Shown: positions 6,935 to 15,952, counted from the stretch's first letter. The stretch: 64,000 nucleotides of DNA from F23-D06 sp045130275 (GCA_045130275.1 JBGUPL010000081.1:62001-126000); one strand, 5' to 3'. The notes: a model not told the origin generated them from the sequence alone. Numbers and translations are program-made.

Positions 6935-9900
6935 ATGAAGAAAAAACTACAACAAGACAGTGTCAGAAGAAAGATGTTGCTTTTTATAGGTGTATTTGTA
7001 TTCTTTTTCTCTTGTGGATACGCTCAAGAGAGTGAACACCTTTACGCCAAGGTGAAACGCACCGAAGGCCAGGGCAACGGTGGCACGTGGCTGAACCTGA
7101 CCGAGACCACCCGTGACAGTATCATGGCGGGGGCACCGTGGAAAGTGCAACAGCCAGAATATGACTTCGGCACCACACCCATCAAGGTGAGAGTTTCGGA
7201 TCCGAACGCCCTGAAAAACTATGATTATGTGTTGAAGATTAATCCATCGGCGAATGCGTCTGACAATTCTTTGGTGGACAACAATGCGCATTGGACATTG
7301 ATTTGGTCGCAAAACGGTGCCCAAGTTGGCAGTTACACCTCCCAGCACTCCATCGGTGAAGGTGTGGAGGAGGAGGTTGACGGTCACGGAATCGCCGTCA
7401 CGGTGGCAAACCATCCGTTCGCCATCCATGATGAGAAACTAGCGCAGTTCGTCGCTAATAACGGAGGCGGTTCTTACCGGAACAACGCTTCTTATGCGCA
7501 GCCGGACCTTATTGGTTCCGCGTTGGCTTTTGGCAGCGGTAACCACTGGCTTGGCGGACTTCGGGATGCCGAAACCAATACTCCGGACAACTGGATCCGC
7601 TCCGGCCAGTTCTATGCTAAAAAATATTGGCCCTGCAACGAGGTCCAAAACGGGGCGGAATGCGATTACAGTTCTTGGCGTCAGGAGGATTTTTTCAATC
7701 TCTATTCATTTGATAATCAGGTTTGTCGCGGGTATATGGATTACTATGGACAGTTTGAACAGGTGGCAAACGGTATGTGGGCTCCTTACATGCTGAGTTC
7801 ACCCTATGATGGAGGTCCGAAAGCCAATTACCTCATACCCGATGTCTATTTTGGAGACGCGTCTCCGAATCCAAGCTATTATTCTTTTGCAACGTTGAAC
7901 TCCATTCCTAACACTGCCGGTTACAACCAAACTCTTACTAATCTTTATTCGGTTGATATCGTGCTTACTCCTGACCAATCTAAGTGGACACGTGCTCTTG
8001 TCTTAGAGGCCGGGTCTGGAGATCCGGACAACAATCACCAAGTCATACAGCATCTCAACAGTCAGACGTATTACAATATCCGTCATGAGCCGAAAACTTG
8101 TCCCTCTGTGGATAAGAACGGACTCCCCGACAACAGCGGTACCACCGGTTTCGGTTGGTTCCCGGGATACGCCATCAATGTGGAGACTGGTGAACGACTC
8201 AACATTATGTTTGCCGAAAACTCTGAGGACGAGTACAATCGCGGCAACGACATGATTTTCAATCCCACCAATATTTTCGCTTTCCAAAAAGACAGTAATG
8301 GCAATTATGTGCTGGACAATGATGGGAACCCTATTCCGATGTCTCCAGAGGAGTATGGCTCTTTGTATTCCAGCTTGATTTGTGATCATGCGGTGTTAGG
8401 AGAACCCCTATATGGAGGGCGTCACTATGTTTACGTGTGCGGTAGTTCCGGCAATACGGCCAACACGTTCTATCGTTTTGCAAGCCGTCAGCGTAATTTC
8501 AATGACAATGGACAAACAGTCACGGTGGCCGGAACCCAGCATGGGGGTACTTTTACGGGCAGCGACGGTGAGAACTATCCCTATTACGAATGCGGTGTAT
8601 ATGACGAAGGAAAATGGTTGAGTGAGAAGTTCAAAACTTTTGCCGATGTGCAAAATCATAACGATATGGGGCGTAAAGCCAAAAAAATGCAGATATTCAA
8701 TAATGTGATGTGGACGGGCATACCTATGCCTGCACAAGGACAGGAGTCAAACTGGCTGTCTAACGATGCCACCATCAGCATTCGTGTATCGAGACCCTAC
8801 ATGTTCTACTCCTCTGCCGTGGGAGTCGGACCGGATGAGGTGACAAACGACAATGCCCCGGCCTTCACCTTCTCCACGCAGGACCTTGGCGTGGCGCAAA
8901 ATTACAATCATTATGAATTATCATATAATGTGGTAGGCGCTGACAATCGGATAGACATAAACAATATCGATGCTCCGGTCTCGCCGAAGGGCGGTGCATG
9001 GTTCTTTGACCAAACAGCCGACTATCATGTTCCGAAAGGTTCGGATAAGACTTCCTATTTCTGTTACGCGTTCTGGATGGGTGGCAAAGACGAGCAGGAC
9101 AGTCTGCATATTTTTGCCGAACGGTTCAACCAAATGGGGGATGACACATGGTCGGGTCCGCTCTCCACGATCGACGCCTCTATCGATCAACAGACAATGA
9201 TGCAATGGCGGCGGACATTCAAGATTACCCGCCAGGAAGTGCTTGAGTTCATGGCCAATTACCAGAATCCCAGCTATGTGATCCCGCAGCACATTCTCGA
9301 CTGGCCTGCACACGGCGACACCACCAAGGGACAAGCATGGCTTTTGGCTCCCTTCACGGACGTGGACGGGGACAACCATTATGATCCGACGCATGGTGAC
9401 CATCCCGATTTCCCGGGCGATATGGCGCAATACGTTATTTTTAATGACAATTTTGCCGAGCACACCGAAAGTGGTGGCGCACCTATGGGCGCGGAAATCC
9501 ATGCACTGGTCTATGCTTATGACGCTCCCGAAGATTCCATCATGAACAACACACTCTTCTTCCACTACCAGATTTTCAACCGTTCGCAGAATGACTATCA
9601 CGACACCTATATCGGACTTTGGAGTGACTGGGATTTGGGTTATGCTTACGATGACTATGTCGGCTGCGACGTGATGAAAAACACGGCCTATTGCTACAAC
9701 GGCTCTGATATTGACGGCTCCGGCGAGGCATGGGCGTATGGCGACCAATGCCCCGTTCAGACGCTCACCCTGCTGGCTGGTCCATATATGCCTGCCGACA
9801 GCATTGACAACCCTGCCTATACCGAAGGCGCGGACTGCTCTTTGTTTATTGGAAACGGACTTAATGAGTATGCTTTCAACGGAGTTGGTTTTGGTGACGG

Positions 9901-10978
9901 TATCATTGATAACGAACGTTATGGTTTGACGGGCTTTATGTATCACAACAACAACTCTTCAGTTACGGGAGACCCTCAGAATGCGCAAGAGTTTTATTGG
10001 CTGATGAGTGGTTATTGGAAAGACGGTTCACGGTTGAGATACGGTGCTAACGGTCATCCTTCCAATGGGGCAAACGGTCCGGAATGCAGGTTCATGTTCC
10101 CTTCTCTTTCAGACGTTTGCAACTGGAACTCAGGCGGCGTGGATCCCAATCCTGCCCAATACGGTGTTGACGGTTGGACGGAGTCCAACGTAGGCAATGC
10201 TCCATACGATCGTCGCGCATTAGCTTCTGTCGGACCTTTCAACCTCGGCGCAGGTGAAATGCAGGATCTGGATTTCTGTATGGTGACCATCCCGCACAGT
10301 TATGCGGTGAACAGATTGGGCTTCACGTTGGACAGTTTGAAACTGGTTGACCCTGAATATCGTAGCCAGAATTTCATCACTCCCATTGTGATAAACTTGA
10401 ATGAATCCATCTGTGAAGGAGCAACCTTCAGTTTCTACGGTCAGACTCTCACCGAGGCGGGCACCTACCAGCAGTATGTCATGAATTCTGAGCATTCCAA
10501 TGACATTCCCGACACTATTTATAATCTGCAACTGAATATAATTCCTTATTATACAGTTATTTATGCGGATATCCTTCCGGGGCAAGAGTACCATGAGCAT
10601 GGTTTCAACATCTCTTCGCAACTTACAACTAATCCTGGCACACAAGTTTTCACACAACCGGTTACGACGGTTAGTGGTTGCGAAAATATGTTGGTGCTTC
10701 TTCTGGATGTTCGCGAGAATGCTGGAGTGGAGGACATTTTGCCTGCCCAAAGCTTTAACATCTACCCCAATCCAACCTCCGATGATGTGTTTATCGAGAC
10801 AGATGAGCATTGGGAAGGAATTGGTGCGGAGAAGGTGCTCGTTTATGACATCAACGGAAAATTGTTGCAAAGTCTGGATTTCAGCAAACCCAGAATGCAT
10901 GTCAGTCTGTCGGGTTATCCTGCGGGATTGTATCTGATCAAAGTGGGCAATTGTTTAGGAAAGGTTGTTAAGAGATAG
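6935..10978 (+). CDS. Large secreted protein with type IX secretion sorting domain
   Basis: This 1347-residue protein has an N-terminal signal peptide (MKKKLQQDSVRRKMLLF... to CGYAQ, about residue 31) and a C-terminal type A sorting domain (about the last 75 residues): FNIYPNPTSDDVFIE, VLVYDINGKLL, LSGYPAGLYLIKV and a final VKR. Such tails direct export through the outer membrane by the Por/T9SS machine and are then cleaved. The body is rich in Asp, Asn, Tyr and Trp, with many short aromatic strands and calcium-site-like runs (DVDGDNHYDPTHGDHPDF near residue 808). No enzyme motif was recognised. It is a single-gene unit with its own promoter; no terminator was seen before the atpD promoter. 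The role (adhesin, surface-layer component or glycan binding) is unknown. Confidence 0.85.
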   Translation: MKKKLQQDSVRRKMLLFIGVFVFFFSCGYAQESEHLYAKVKRTEGQGNGGTWLNLTETTRDSIMAGAPWKVQQPEYDFGTTPIKVRVSDPNALKNYDYVLKINPSANASDNSLVDNNAHWTLIWSQNGAQVGSYTSQHSIGEGVEEEVDGHGIAVTVANHPFAIHDEKLAQFVANNGGGSYRNNASYAQPDLIGSALAFGSGNHWLGGLRDAETNTPDNWIRSGQFYAKKYWPCNEVQNGAECDYSSWRQEDFFNLYSFDNQVCRGYMDYYGQFEQVANGMWAPYMLSSPYDGGPKANYLIPDVYFGDASPNPSYYSFATLNSIPNTAGYNQTLTNLYSVDIVLTPDQSKWTRALVLEAGSGDPDNNHQVIQHLNSQTYYNIRHEPKTCPSVDKNGLPDNSGTTGFGWFPGYAINVETGERLNIMFAENSEDEYNRGNDMIFNPTNIFAFQKDSNGNYVLDNDGNPIPMSPEEYGSLYSSLICDHAVLGEPLYGGRHYVYVCGSSGNTANTFYRFASRQRNFNDNGQTVTVAGTQHGGTFTGSDGENYPYYECGVYDEGKWLSEKFKTFADVQNHNDMGRKAKKMQIFNNVMWTGIPMPAQGQESNWLSNDATISIRVSRPYMFYSSAVGVGPDEVTNDNAPAFTFSTQDLGVAQNYNHYELSYNVVGADNRIDINNIDAPVSPKGGAWFFDQTADYHVPKGSDKTSYFCYAFWMGGKDEQDSLHIFAERFNQMGDDTWSGPLSTIDASIDQQTMMQWRRTFKITRQEVLEFMANYQNPSYVIPQHILDWPAHGDTTKGQAWLLAPFTDVDGDNHYDPTHGDHPDFPGDMAQYVIFNDNFAEHTESGGAPMGAEIHALVYAYDAPEDSIMNNTLFFHYQIFNRSQNDYHDTYIGLWSDWDLGYAYDDYVGCDVMKNTAYCYNGSDIDGSGEAWAYGDQCPVQTLTLLAGPYMPADSIDNPAYTEGADCSLFIGNGLNEYAFNGVGFGDGIIDNERYGLTGFMYHNNNSSVTGDPQNAQEFYWLMSGYWKDGSRLRYGANGHPSNGANGPECRFMFPSLSDVCNWNSGGVDPNPAQYGVDGWTESNVGNAPYDRRALASVGPFNLGAGEMQDLDFCMVTIPHSYAVNRLGFTLDSLKLVDPEYRSQNFITPIVINLNESICEGATFSFYGQTLTEAGTYQQYVMNSEHSNDIPDTIYNLQLNIIPYYTVIYADILPGQEYHEHGFNISSQLTTNPGTQVFTQPVTTVSGCENMLVLLLDVRENAGVEDILPAQSFNIYPNPTSDDVFIETDEHWEGIGAEKVLVYDINGKLLQSLDFSKPRMHVSLSGYPAGLYLIKVGNCLGKVVKR

Positions 10979-11041
10979 AAGCCTTGTTGTCCGCTGTCGA
11001 TTTTTATATGGGAACATATACCTCAGTTCCGAAAAAAATTA

Positions 11042-11049
11042 TATCTTTG
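11042..11049 (+). promoter_or_regulatory. -7 promoter element for atpDC
   Basis: TATCTTTG followed by GCGGCTCAAAATTTT lies 43 bases before the atpD ATG. Confidence 0.7.
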
Positions 11050-11092
11050 GCGGCTCAAAATTTTTTACAAAGAAACTAACCTAATTGAGTAT

Positions 11093-12598
11093 ATGTCAGA
11101 ACAGATAAAAGGGAAAATATCCCAAATCATCGGTGCAGTTGTGGATGTCCATTTCGACGAGAATGTCACGCTGCCCAATATTTATGATGCACTTGAAGTG
11201 CGCAAAGAAAACGGCGAAAAGCTGATTTTGGAATGCGAGCAAGACATTGGTGAAAACACCATGCGCTGTATCTCGATGGACTCCACCGACGGTTTGCACC
11301 GCGGTATGGAGGTGGTCGCTACCGGCCGCATGATCACCATGCCCACGGAGAACATCAACGGCCGCCTGATGAACGTCATCGGCGAAAGCATCGACGGCAT
11401 CGGCGAGATTCCTTCCAAGAAACGCAGCGACATCCACCGGATGCCGCCCACATTCGACAACCTCTCCACCTCGCAGGAGGTCTTCTATACTGGTATCAAG
11501 GTCATCGACCTGATCGAGCCTTACGCCAAGGGCGGTAAGATCGGTCTGTTTGGCGGTGCCGGTGTGGGCAAGACCGTCCTTATCATGGAGATGATTCACA
11601 ACATTGCCAAGAACTATGGCGGTACGACTGTGTTCACCGGTGTTGGCGAACGCACCCGTGAGGGAAACGACCTGTTGCGCGAAATGCTCGAGTCCAAGGT
11701 CATCCGCTACGGCGATGCTTTTCTTGAAAGCATGAAGGCCGGCAGCTGGGACCTTTCGAAGGTTGATATGGCAGAACTGGCCAAATCGCAAGCCACGTTG
11801 GTCTTCGGACAGATGAACGAACCGCCCGGAGCACGTGCCCGCGTGGCCCTTTCCGGCCTTACCGTGGCTGAAGGCTACCGCGACGGTGACGAGACCACCG
11901 GAGGCCGTGACATCCTCTTCTTTGTCGATAACATCTTCCGTTTCACGCAGGCCGGTTCCGAGGTGTCCGCTTTGCTTGGACGTATGCCGTCCGCCGTGGG
12001 TTACCAGCCGACGTTGGCCACCGAGATGGGTACCATGCAGGAGCGTATTACCTCTACAAAGCGCGGTTCAATTACCTCAGTGCAAGCTATTTACGTTCCG
12101 GCCGATGACTTGACTGACCCGGCACCTGCCACCACCTTCTCCCACTTGGATGCCACCACGGTGTTGAGCCGTAAGATCTCCGAACTGGGTATTTACCCTG
12201 CTGTCGATCCGCTCGACTCTACCTCCCGCATCCTGTCGCCCGACATCGTGGGCGAGGAGCACTATAAGACCGCTCAGCGCGTGAAGGAAAGTCTGCAACG
12301 TTATAAGGAACTGCAGGATATCATCGCCATTCTTGGTATGGAAGAACTCTCCGAGGAGGACCGCAAGACCGTGCACCGCGCCCGCCGTGTGCAACGTTTC
12401 ATGTCTCAGCCGTTCTTCGTGGCCGAGCAGTTCACCGGCATCCCTGGCAAGTTTGTCAACATTGAGGACACCATCAAGGGCTTCAACATGATTCTCGACG
12501 GCGAGCTCGACCACCTGCCCGAGACCGCTTTCAATCTCGTAGGCACCATTGAGGAGGCTATCGAAAAAGGCGAGAAAGAGTTGGCAGCCGCAAAATAA
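11093..12598 (+). CDS. atpD: F1Fo ATP synthase subunit beta
   Basis: The 501-residue catalytic subunit shows the N-terminal barrel (KISQIIGAVVDVHFD), the Walker A motif GGAGVGKTVLIMEMIHN (about 155-170), the GERTREGNDL block, the Walker B strand DILFFVDNIFRFTQAG and the DELSEED-region counterpart MEELSEEDRKTVHRARR. It synthesises ATP from ADP and phosphate at the membrane-bound F-ATPase. Only atpC follows; the other subunit genes are not in this window. Codon use is strongly biased and GC-rich, as expected for high expression. Confidence 0.97.
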   Translation: MSEQIKGKISQIIGAVVDVHFDENVTLPNIYDALEVRKENGEKLILECEQDIGENTMRCISMDSTDGLHRGMEVVATGRMITMPTENINGRLMNVIGESIDGIGEIPSKKRSDIHRMPPTFDNLSTSQEVFYTGIKVIDLIEPYAKGGKIGLFGGAGVGKTVLIMEMIHNIAKNYGGTTVFTGVGERTREGNDLLREMLESKVIRYGDAFLESMKAGSWDLSKVDMAELAKSQATLVFGQMNEPPGARARVALSGLTVAEGYRDGDETTGGRDILFFVDNIFRFTQAGSEVSALLGRMPSAVGYQPTLATEMGTMQERITSTKRGSITSVQAIYVPADDLTDPAPATTFSHLDATTVLSRKISELGIYPAVDPLDSTSRILSPDIVGEEHYKTAQRVKESLQRYKELQDIIAILGMEELSEEDRKTVHRARRVQRFMSQPFFVAEQFTGIPGKFVNIEDTIKGFNMILDGELDHLPETAFNLVGTIEEAIEKGEKELAAAK

Positions 12599-12604
12599 CG
12601 GACT

Positions 12605-12841
12605 ATGAAATTAGAGATCATCACCCCCAGCAGCACCCTGTTCGCCGGCGAAGTCACACTGGTGCAGCTCCCCGGCATCGACGGTCTGTTCGAGATTCTG
12701 AAGTCGCACGCCCCGCTGGTTTCCGCATTGTCGGAAGGCCGCGTGAAAGTGGTGGACGATCAGAACAAGGAACAATTTTTCGATATCCGCGGTGGCGTGG
12801 TGGAAGTCAGCCACGACAAGATTCTGCTGTTGGCGGAGTAG
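12605..12841 (+). CDS. atpC: F1Fo ATP synthase subunit epsilon (short form)
   Basis: The 78-residue protein begins MKLEIITPSSTLFAGEV and has LPGIDGLFEILKSHAPLVSALSEGRVKV, the N-terminal beta-sandwich of the epsilon subunit. It ends after that domain (SHDKILLLAE), so the C-terminal helical hairpin that inhibits ATP hydrolysis in many bacteria is missing; this short form is common in Bacteroidota. It starts six bases after atpD, so the two are one operon, and it is followed by a strong terminator. Confidence 0.93.
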   Translation: MKLEIITPSSTLFAGEVTLVQLPGIDGLFEILKSHAPLVSALSEGRVKVVDDQNKEQFFDIRGGVVEVSHDKILLLAE

Positions 12842-12881
12842 GAGGGTTGGCATCTCTGCCGACCGATAAGAGACGTATGAT

Positions 12882-12923
12882 GTGAGGCATTGAACGAATC
12901 GTTTGATGTCTCACTTTTTTTTT
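12882..12923 (+). terminator. Rho-independent terminator of atpDC
   Basis: GTGAGGCATTGAAC (from 12882) pairs with GTTTGATGTCTCAC (ending 12914) over 14 positions including a few G-T pairs, with a five-base loop, followed by nine T residues. Confidence 0.85.
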
Positions 12924-12925
12924 CG

Positions 12926-13001
12926 GCGAATTAAGCGAATAAGCGAATTATGCGAATTAAGCGAATTATGCGAATTAAGCGAATAAGCAATTAAGCGAAT
13001 T
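12926..13001. repeat. Degenerate tandem array of GCGAATTAA-type words
   Basis: About eight successive units of GCGAATTA or GCGAATAA, eight to nine bases each, fill the stretch directly after the atpC terminator. No reading frame or palindrome explains it. It is one of several word arrays that fill spacers in this window. Confidence 0.85.
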
Positions 13002-13012
13002 CACGGTGTCTT

Positions 13013-13040
13013 GTAGAGACGCGCCATGGCACGTCTCTAC
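13013..13040. repeat. TAGAGACG palindromic repeat, copy 2 (overlaps truB stop)
   Basis: GTAGAGACG (13013-13021) and its mirror CGTCTCTAC (13032-13040) enclose a GCCATGGC-like centre. Read on the minus strand, the TAG of the element is the truB stop codon (13037-13039). Flanking T residues on both sides make it a possible bidirectional terminator. Confidence 0.8.
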
Positions 13041-13765
13041 AATTTTGGTGTTTCCCGATGTCGGATTTCCGGTTTTATCGCGTCTTCTACGCACAGGCTG
13101 CCGATGCGGGTTCTCCGCAGCGCGGTGAGGTGCGCTCCGCTGTTGAGCGCGGCCCCGAAATCGCGGGCGATGGCGCGGATGTAAGTCCCTTTGGAGCAGC
13201 GGATGCGGAAGTCGATTTCCGGCAGCTCGAAACGGGTGATTTCGAACTCGTAAATGGTGATGTTCTTGGCTGTTAGGGCAGCCTCTTCGCCGCGGCGGGC
13301 AATCTCGTAGGAACGTTCGCCTTGGTGCTTCACGGCGGAGAATATCGGCGGAACCTGCTGGATTTCGCCGGTGAACGAGCGAGCAGCCTCCTCGGCCATT
13401 TCGCGGGTGATGTGCTCGTAAGGGAAGGTGGCATCAATGGGCTTTTCCAAGTCGAAACTCGGGGTGGTCGCGCCCATCATAAAAGTGCCGGTATAGGTCT
13501 TTTCCTGTGCCTGCAGTGTGTCCACCTGTTTGGTCATCTTGCCCACGCAGATGAGCAGAAGTCCGGTGGCTAATGGGTCCAACGTGCCTGCATGACCCAC
13601 CTTGACCCGATGTCCGGCGGCGCGACTCGCCATCTTTCGAACCTTTCCCACTACATCAAAGGAAGTGCATTTGTAGGGCTTGTCAATCAGCAGCAAATCA
13701 CCTTCCGGATTGATGTCCAACGCCGGAAGCTCGAAGGTGACGTCGTGGATCATCTTCTTTAACAT
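13037..13765 (-). CDS. truB: tRNA pseudouridine(55) synthase TruB
   Basis: The 242-residue enzyme has LLIDKPYKCTSFDVVGKVRK and the catalytic-aspartate motif VGHAGTLDPLATGLL, then KTYTGTFMMGATTPSFD and CSKGTYIRAIARDFG, all TruB blocks. It converts U55 of tRNA T-loops to pseudouridine. The chosen ATG at 13765 overlaps the uppP stop (ATGTTAA); an ATG four codons later (13753) is equally possible, and farther upstream in-frame codons lie deep inside uppP. The C-terminal PUA-like extension is short. The stop codon is supplied by a palindromic repeat. It is last in the ftsX-DUF3098-uppP-truB operon. Confidence 0.93.
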   Translation of the reverse strand: MLKKMIHDVTFELPALDINPEGDLLLIDKPYKCTSFDVVGKVRKMASRAAGHRVKVGHAGTLDPLATGLLLICVGKMTKQVDTLQAQEKTYTGTFMMGATTPSFDLEKPIDATFPYEHITREMAEEAARSFTGEIQQVPPIFSAVKHQGERSYEIARRGEEAALTAKNITIYEFEITRFELPEIDFRIRCSKGTYIRAIARDFGAALNSGAHLTALRRTRIGSLCVEDAIKPEIRHRETPKL

Positions 13766-14583
13766 ACGCCGAGAATGATAGCTAAGATGCCGACGATCAC
13801 GCAATAGATGGCAAACCAGATCAGTTTTCCTTTTTTCACAATGTTGATCATCCATTTGCAAGCCAGACAGCCGGTGATGAAGGCGGCAATGAAGCCCACG
13901 GCCAATGAGATGGCGGAGATGCCGTCCATGGCAACGGTGAAGCCTTGTTCAGCAATGTCGAGGGTGTCGAGCAACGCTTCGCCCAACACCGGCGGGATGA
14001 CCATCAGGAATGAGAATTGGGCGATTTTTTCCTTTTTGTTGCCCAAAAGCAGTCCCGTGGCGATGGTGGTTCCCGAACGGGAAAGACCCGGCATGACGGC
14101 CACCGCCTGTCCGACGCCGATGATGAATGCATGCAGTGGGGAGATGTTCTCGCGTTGGCGGGGTTTGGCATAATAGGAAAATGCCAACAGCGCCGCCGTG
14201 ACCAACAGCATGATGCCGACAATCAGCAGACCGGAACCGAAGATTTCTTCCACTTTGTCCTTGAAGCAAAAACCCACTATGGCGACGGGAATCATGGAAA
14301 TCAGGATGTTGATGGCGAATTTAGTGCCCTCGTTCAGTCCGGAATAACTTTTCCAGGACTGTCTTGAGAACAAATCTTTGAAAATCCAGACGACTTCCTT
14401 CCACAAAATGGTCAGCGTGCTGAGCACGGTGGCAACATGGAGGGCGACAATCATTGTCAGATTCGATTCGCCTTCGAGTCCAAAAAGGTTGGACAAAATA
14501 GTCAAGTGCCCGCTACTGCTGACAGGCAAAAATTCAGTCAATCCTTGGATGACACCCAGGATCAAAGCTTCCAACCAACTCAT
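13759..14583 (-). CDS. uppP: Undecaprenyl-diphosphatase UppP/BacA
   Basis: The 274-residue integral membrane enzyme carries both family motifs: GLTEFLPVSSSGHL (residues 14-27) and MPGLSRSGTTIATGLLLG (about 161-178). Eight or so hydrophobic helices are visible. It dephosphorylates undecaprenyl diphosphate so the lipid carrier can be reused in peptidoglycan synthesis, and overproduction gives bacitracin resistance. It overlaps truB downstream and starts nine bases after DUF3098. Confidence 0.96.
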   Translation of the reverse strand: MSWLEALILGVIQGLTEFLPVSSSGHLTILSNLFGLEGESNLTMIVALHVATVLSTLTILWKEVVWIFKDLFSRQSWKSYSGLNEGTKFAINILISMIPVAIVGFCFKDKVEEIFGSGLLIVGIMLLVTAALLAFSYYAKPRQRENISPLHAFIIGVGQAVAVMPGLSRSGTTIATGLLLGNKKEKIAQFSFLMVIPPVLGEALLDTLDIAEQGFTVAMDGISAISLAVGFIAAFITGCLACKWMINIVKKGKLIWFAIYCVIVGILAIILGVC

Positions 14584-14592
14584 GATGAGGGG

Positions 14593-14868
14593 TTATTCGT
14601 TGTCGGTTTTAGGGGTTTTCGGATGCCACATGATGGCCACGATTTCAGTTACCAGACCCAGGAAGATCAGGATGGGGGCCACCACGATGCGGCGGGTGTT
14701 GAAGATTTCGCCGTCGAAGGTGTTGTCCGGCACGTCACCGCCGCTCAGACAGATATAGCCGATGAGCAGCAACAATGCGCCAACACCCATCAGGATGTAG
14801 TTCATTTTGCGGAAAAGGGGCGGACGGTTGCCTCTCTCGTTGGGCATGATTTCTTTATTTGAACTCAT
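14593..14868 (-). CDS. DUF3098-family small membrane protein
   Basis: This 91-residue protein has two transmembrane helices (YILMGVGALLLLIGYICLSG and VVAPILIFLGLVTEIVAIMW) linked by a short loop (GGDVPDNTFDGEIFNTRR). This layout and its place between ftsX and uppP identify it as DUF3098, found almost only in Bacteroidota. Its function is unknown; constant linkage to ftsX suggests a part in the divisome or cell-wall control. Confidence 0.82.
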   Translation of the reverse strand: MSSNKEIMPNERGNRPPLFRKMNYILMGVGALLLLIGYICLSGGDVPDNTFDGEIFNTRRIVVAPILIFLGLVTEIVAIMWHPKTPKTDNE

Positions 14869-14889
14869 AGTATTTTGATTATTAATTAT

Positions 14890-15774
14890 TTACAAATATA
14901 ACCTTTCGTCATCGATACGGATGTAGCGGTTGACGGAGAAGGCGGAAATCAGCATGGTGAAGAGCATGCTGAAGATGAATACGGCAGCGAGGATAATAAC
15001 GATGTAGAGCATGGCGGAGAAATCGACGAAGTCGGGGGCCATATTGTTGCCATAGAGCAGCAGTAGTGCAAGCAGTGCCACGGCAATCAGGCCTCCCCAG
15101 ATGCCTTGCAGCAATCCTTTGGTGACAAAAGGTTTGCGCACGAATCTGGGCGTTGCACCAACCAGCAGCATACTCTTGATGTTGAAACGTTTGGCGAAGA
15201 TGTTCAGCCGGATGCAGTTGGCCACCAGCAACATGGAAATGACCATGAAAACGGCGCAAATAGCCAGGATTATCCACTGTATCTTTTGGAAATTGTTGCT
15301 GATGGATTTGACGATAAAATCAGGATAATCAACATCTTGCACGATCGGATTACGTTTTAGATCCTTGGAGATTTTGTTGAGGGAGTCGGAGTTGGCGTAT
15401 TCGGGTTTGACGTTGATGATAATGGAGGCGTTGATGGGATTGGAGATCACCTCGGTATAGTTGCTGCCGATGATCTGCTGGGCAGTGCGGGTGTTTTCTT
15501 CCCTGGAGGATACCCGCGAGTTGTCAATGTAAGGTTTGAGTTTGATCTGTTTCTCCAGTGCGTCAATGTCGGCCTCCTTGATGTCGGAATAAAAAAGCAC
15601 CTCCATTTCGATTTTTTGTGACAAGTTCTGCAGATATCTCATCGAAAAGAAGGCGAACAGCGCCAATGCGCCGATGAAAAACATCGTCAATGCGATGCTG
15701 AAAATAGATCCGAAAGCGGACAGCCTGAGCCGCGCTTTGGTTATTCTGTCAATGGAATCCGGATAATTCGCCAT
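14890..15774 (-). CDS. ftsX: Cell division protein FtsX
   Basis: The 294-residue protein has an N-terminal helix (about 20-45), a periplasmic domain (about 50-165, SQKIEMEVLFYSDI...VDYPDFIVKSI) and three C-terminal helices forming a MacB-type permease core, the FtsX layout. FtsX partners with FtsE and relays divisome signals to murein hydrolases. ftsE is not adjacent. The ATG at 15774 is chosen because the TACTTTTG promoter lies at 15793-15800, which rules out the in-frame codon at 15795. It heads an operon with DUF3098, uppP and truB. Confidence 0.92.
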   Translation of the reverse strand: MANYPDSIDRITKARLRLSAFGSIFSIALTMFFIGALALFAFFSMRYLQNLSQKIEMEVLFYSDIKEADIDALEKQIKLKPYIDNSRVSSREENTRTAQQIIGSNYTEVISNPINASIIINVKPEYANSDSLNKISKDLKRNPIVQDVDYPDFIVKSISNNFQKIQWIILAICAVFMVISMLLVANCIRLNIFAKRFNIKSMLLVGATPRFVRKPFVTKGLLQGIWGGLIAVALLALLLLYGNNMAPDFVDFSAMLYIVIILAAVFIFSMLFTMLISAFSVNRYIRIDDERLYL

Positions 15775-15792
15775 AGTATATTTTTTGCGCCG

Positions 15793-15800
15793 CAAAAGTA
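15793..15800 (-). promoter_or_regulatory. -7 promoter element for ftsX operon
   Basis: The minus strand reads TACTTTTG then CGGCGC, 18 bases before the ftsX ATG, matching TAnnTTTG. Confidence 0.65.
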
Positions 15801-15873
15801 CAAAAAATTGTGAGATTGAGACCGCTTTTTTATTAATACCATATTCTGCAAACCTACTGTTTTCAAAAAAATG

Positions 15874-15881
15874 TATCTTTG
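15874..15881 (+). promoter_or_regulatory. -7 promoter element for corA
   Basis: TATCTTTG followed by CAGGCTGTAAAATTTTT, 71 bases before the corA ATG; it is divergent from the ftsX promoter. Confidence 0.65.
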
Positions 15882-15938
15882 CAGGCTGTAAAATTTTTGC
15901 GCAAAGATGTAGTACATAGAGTCTAATCCGTTAATAGA

Positions 15939-15945
15939 AAGGAGG
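15939..15945 (+). promoter_or_regulatory. Strong Shine-Dalgarno site of corA
   Basis: AAGGAGG lies seven bases before the ATG at 15953. A full-strength site is uncommon in this phylum, where most genes in this window have only A-rich leaders, and it fixes the corA start. Confidence 0.75.
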
Positions 15946-15952
15946 TTATTTC

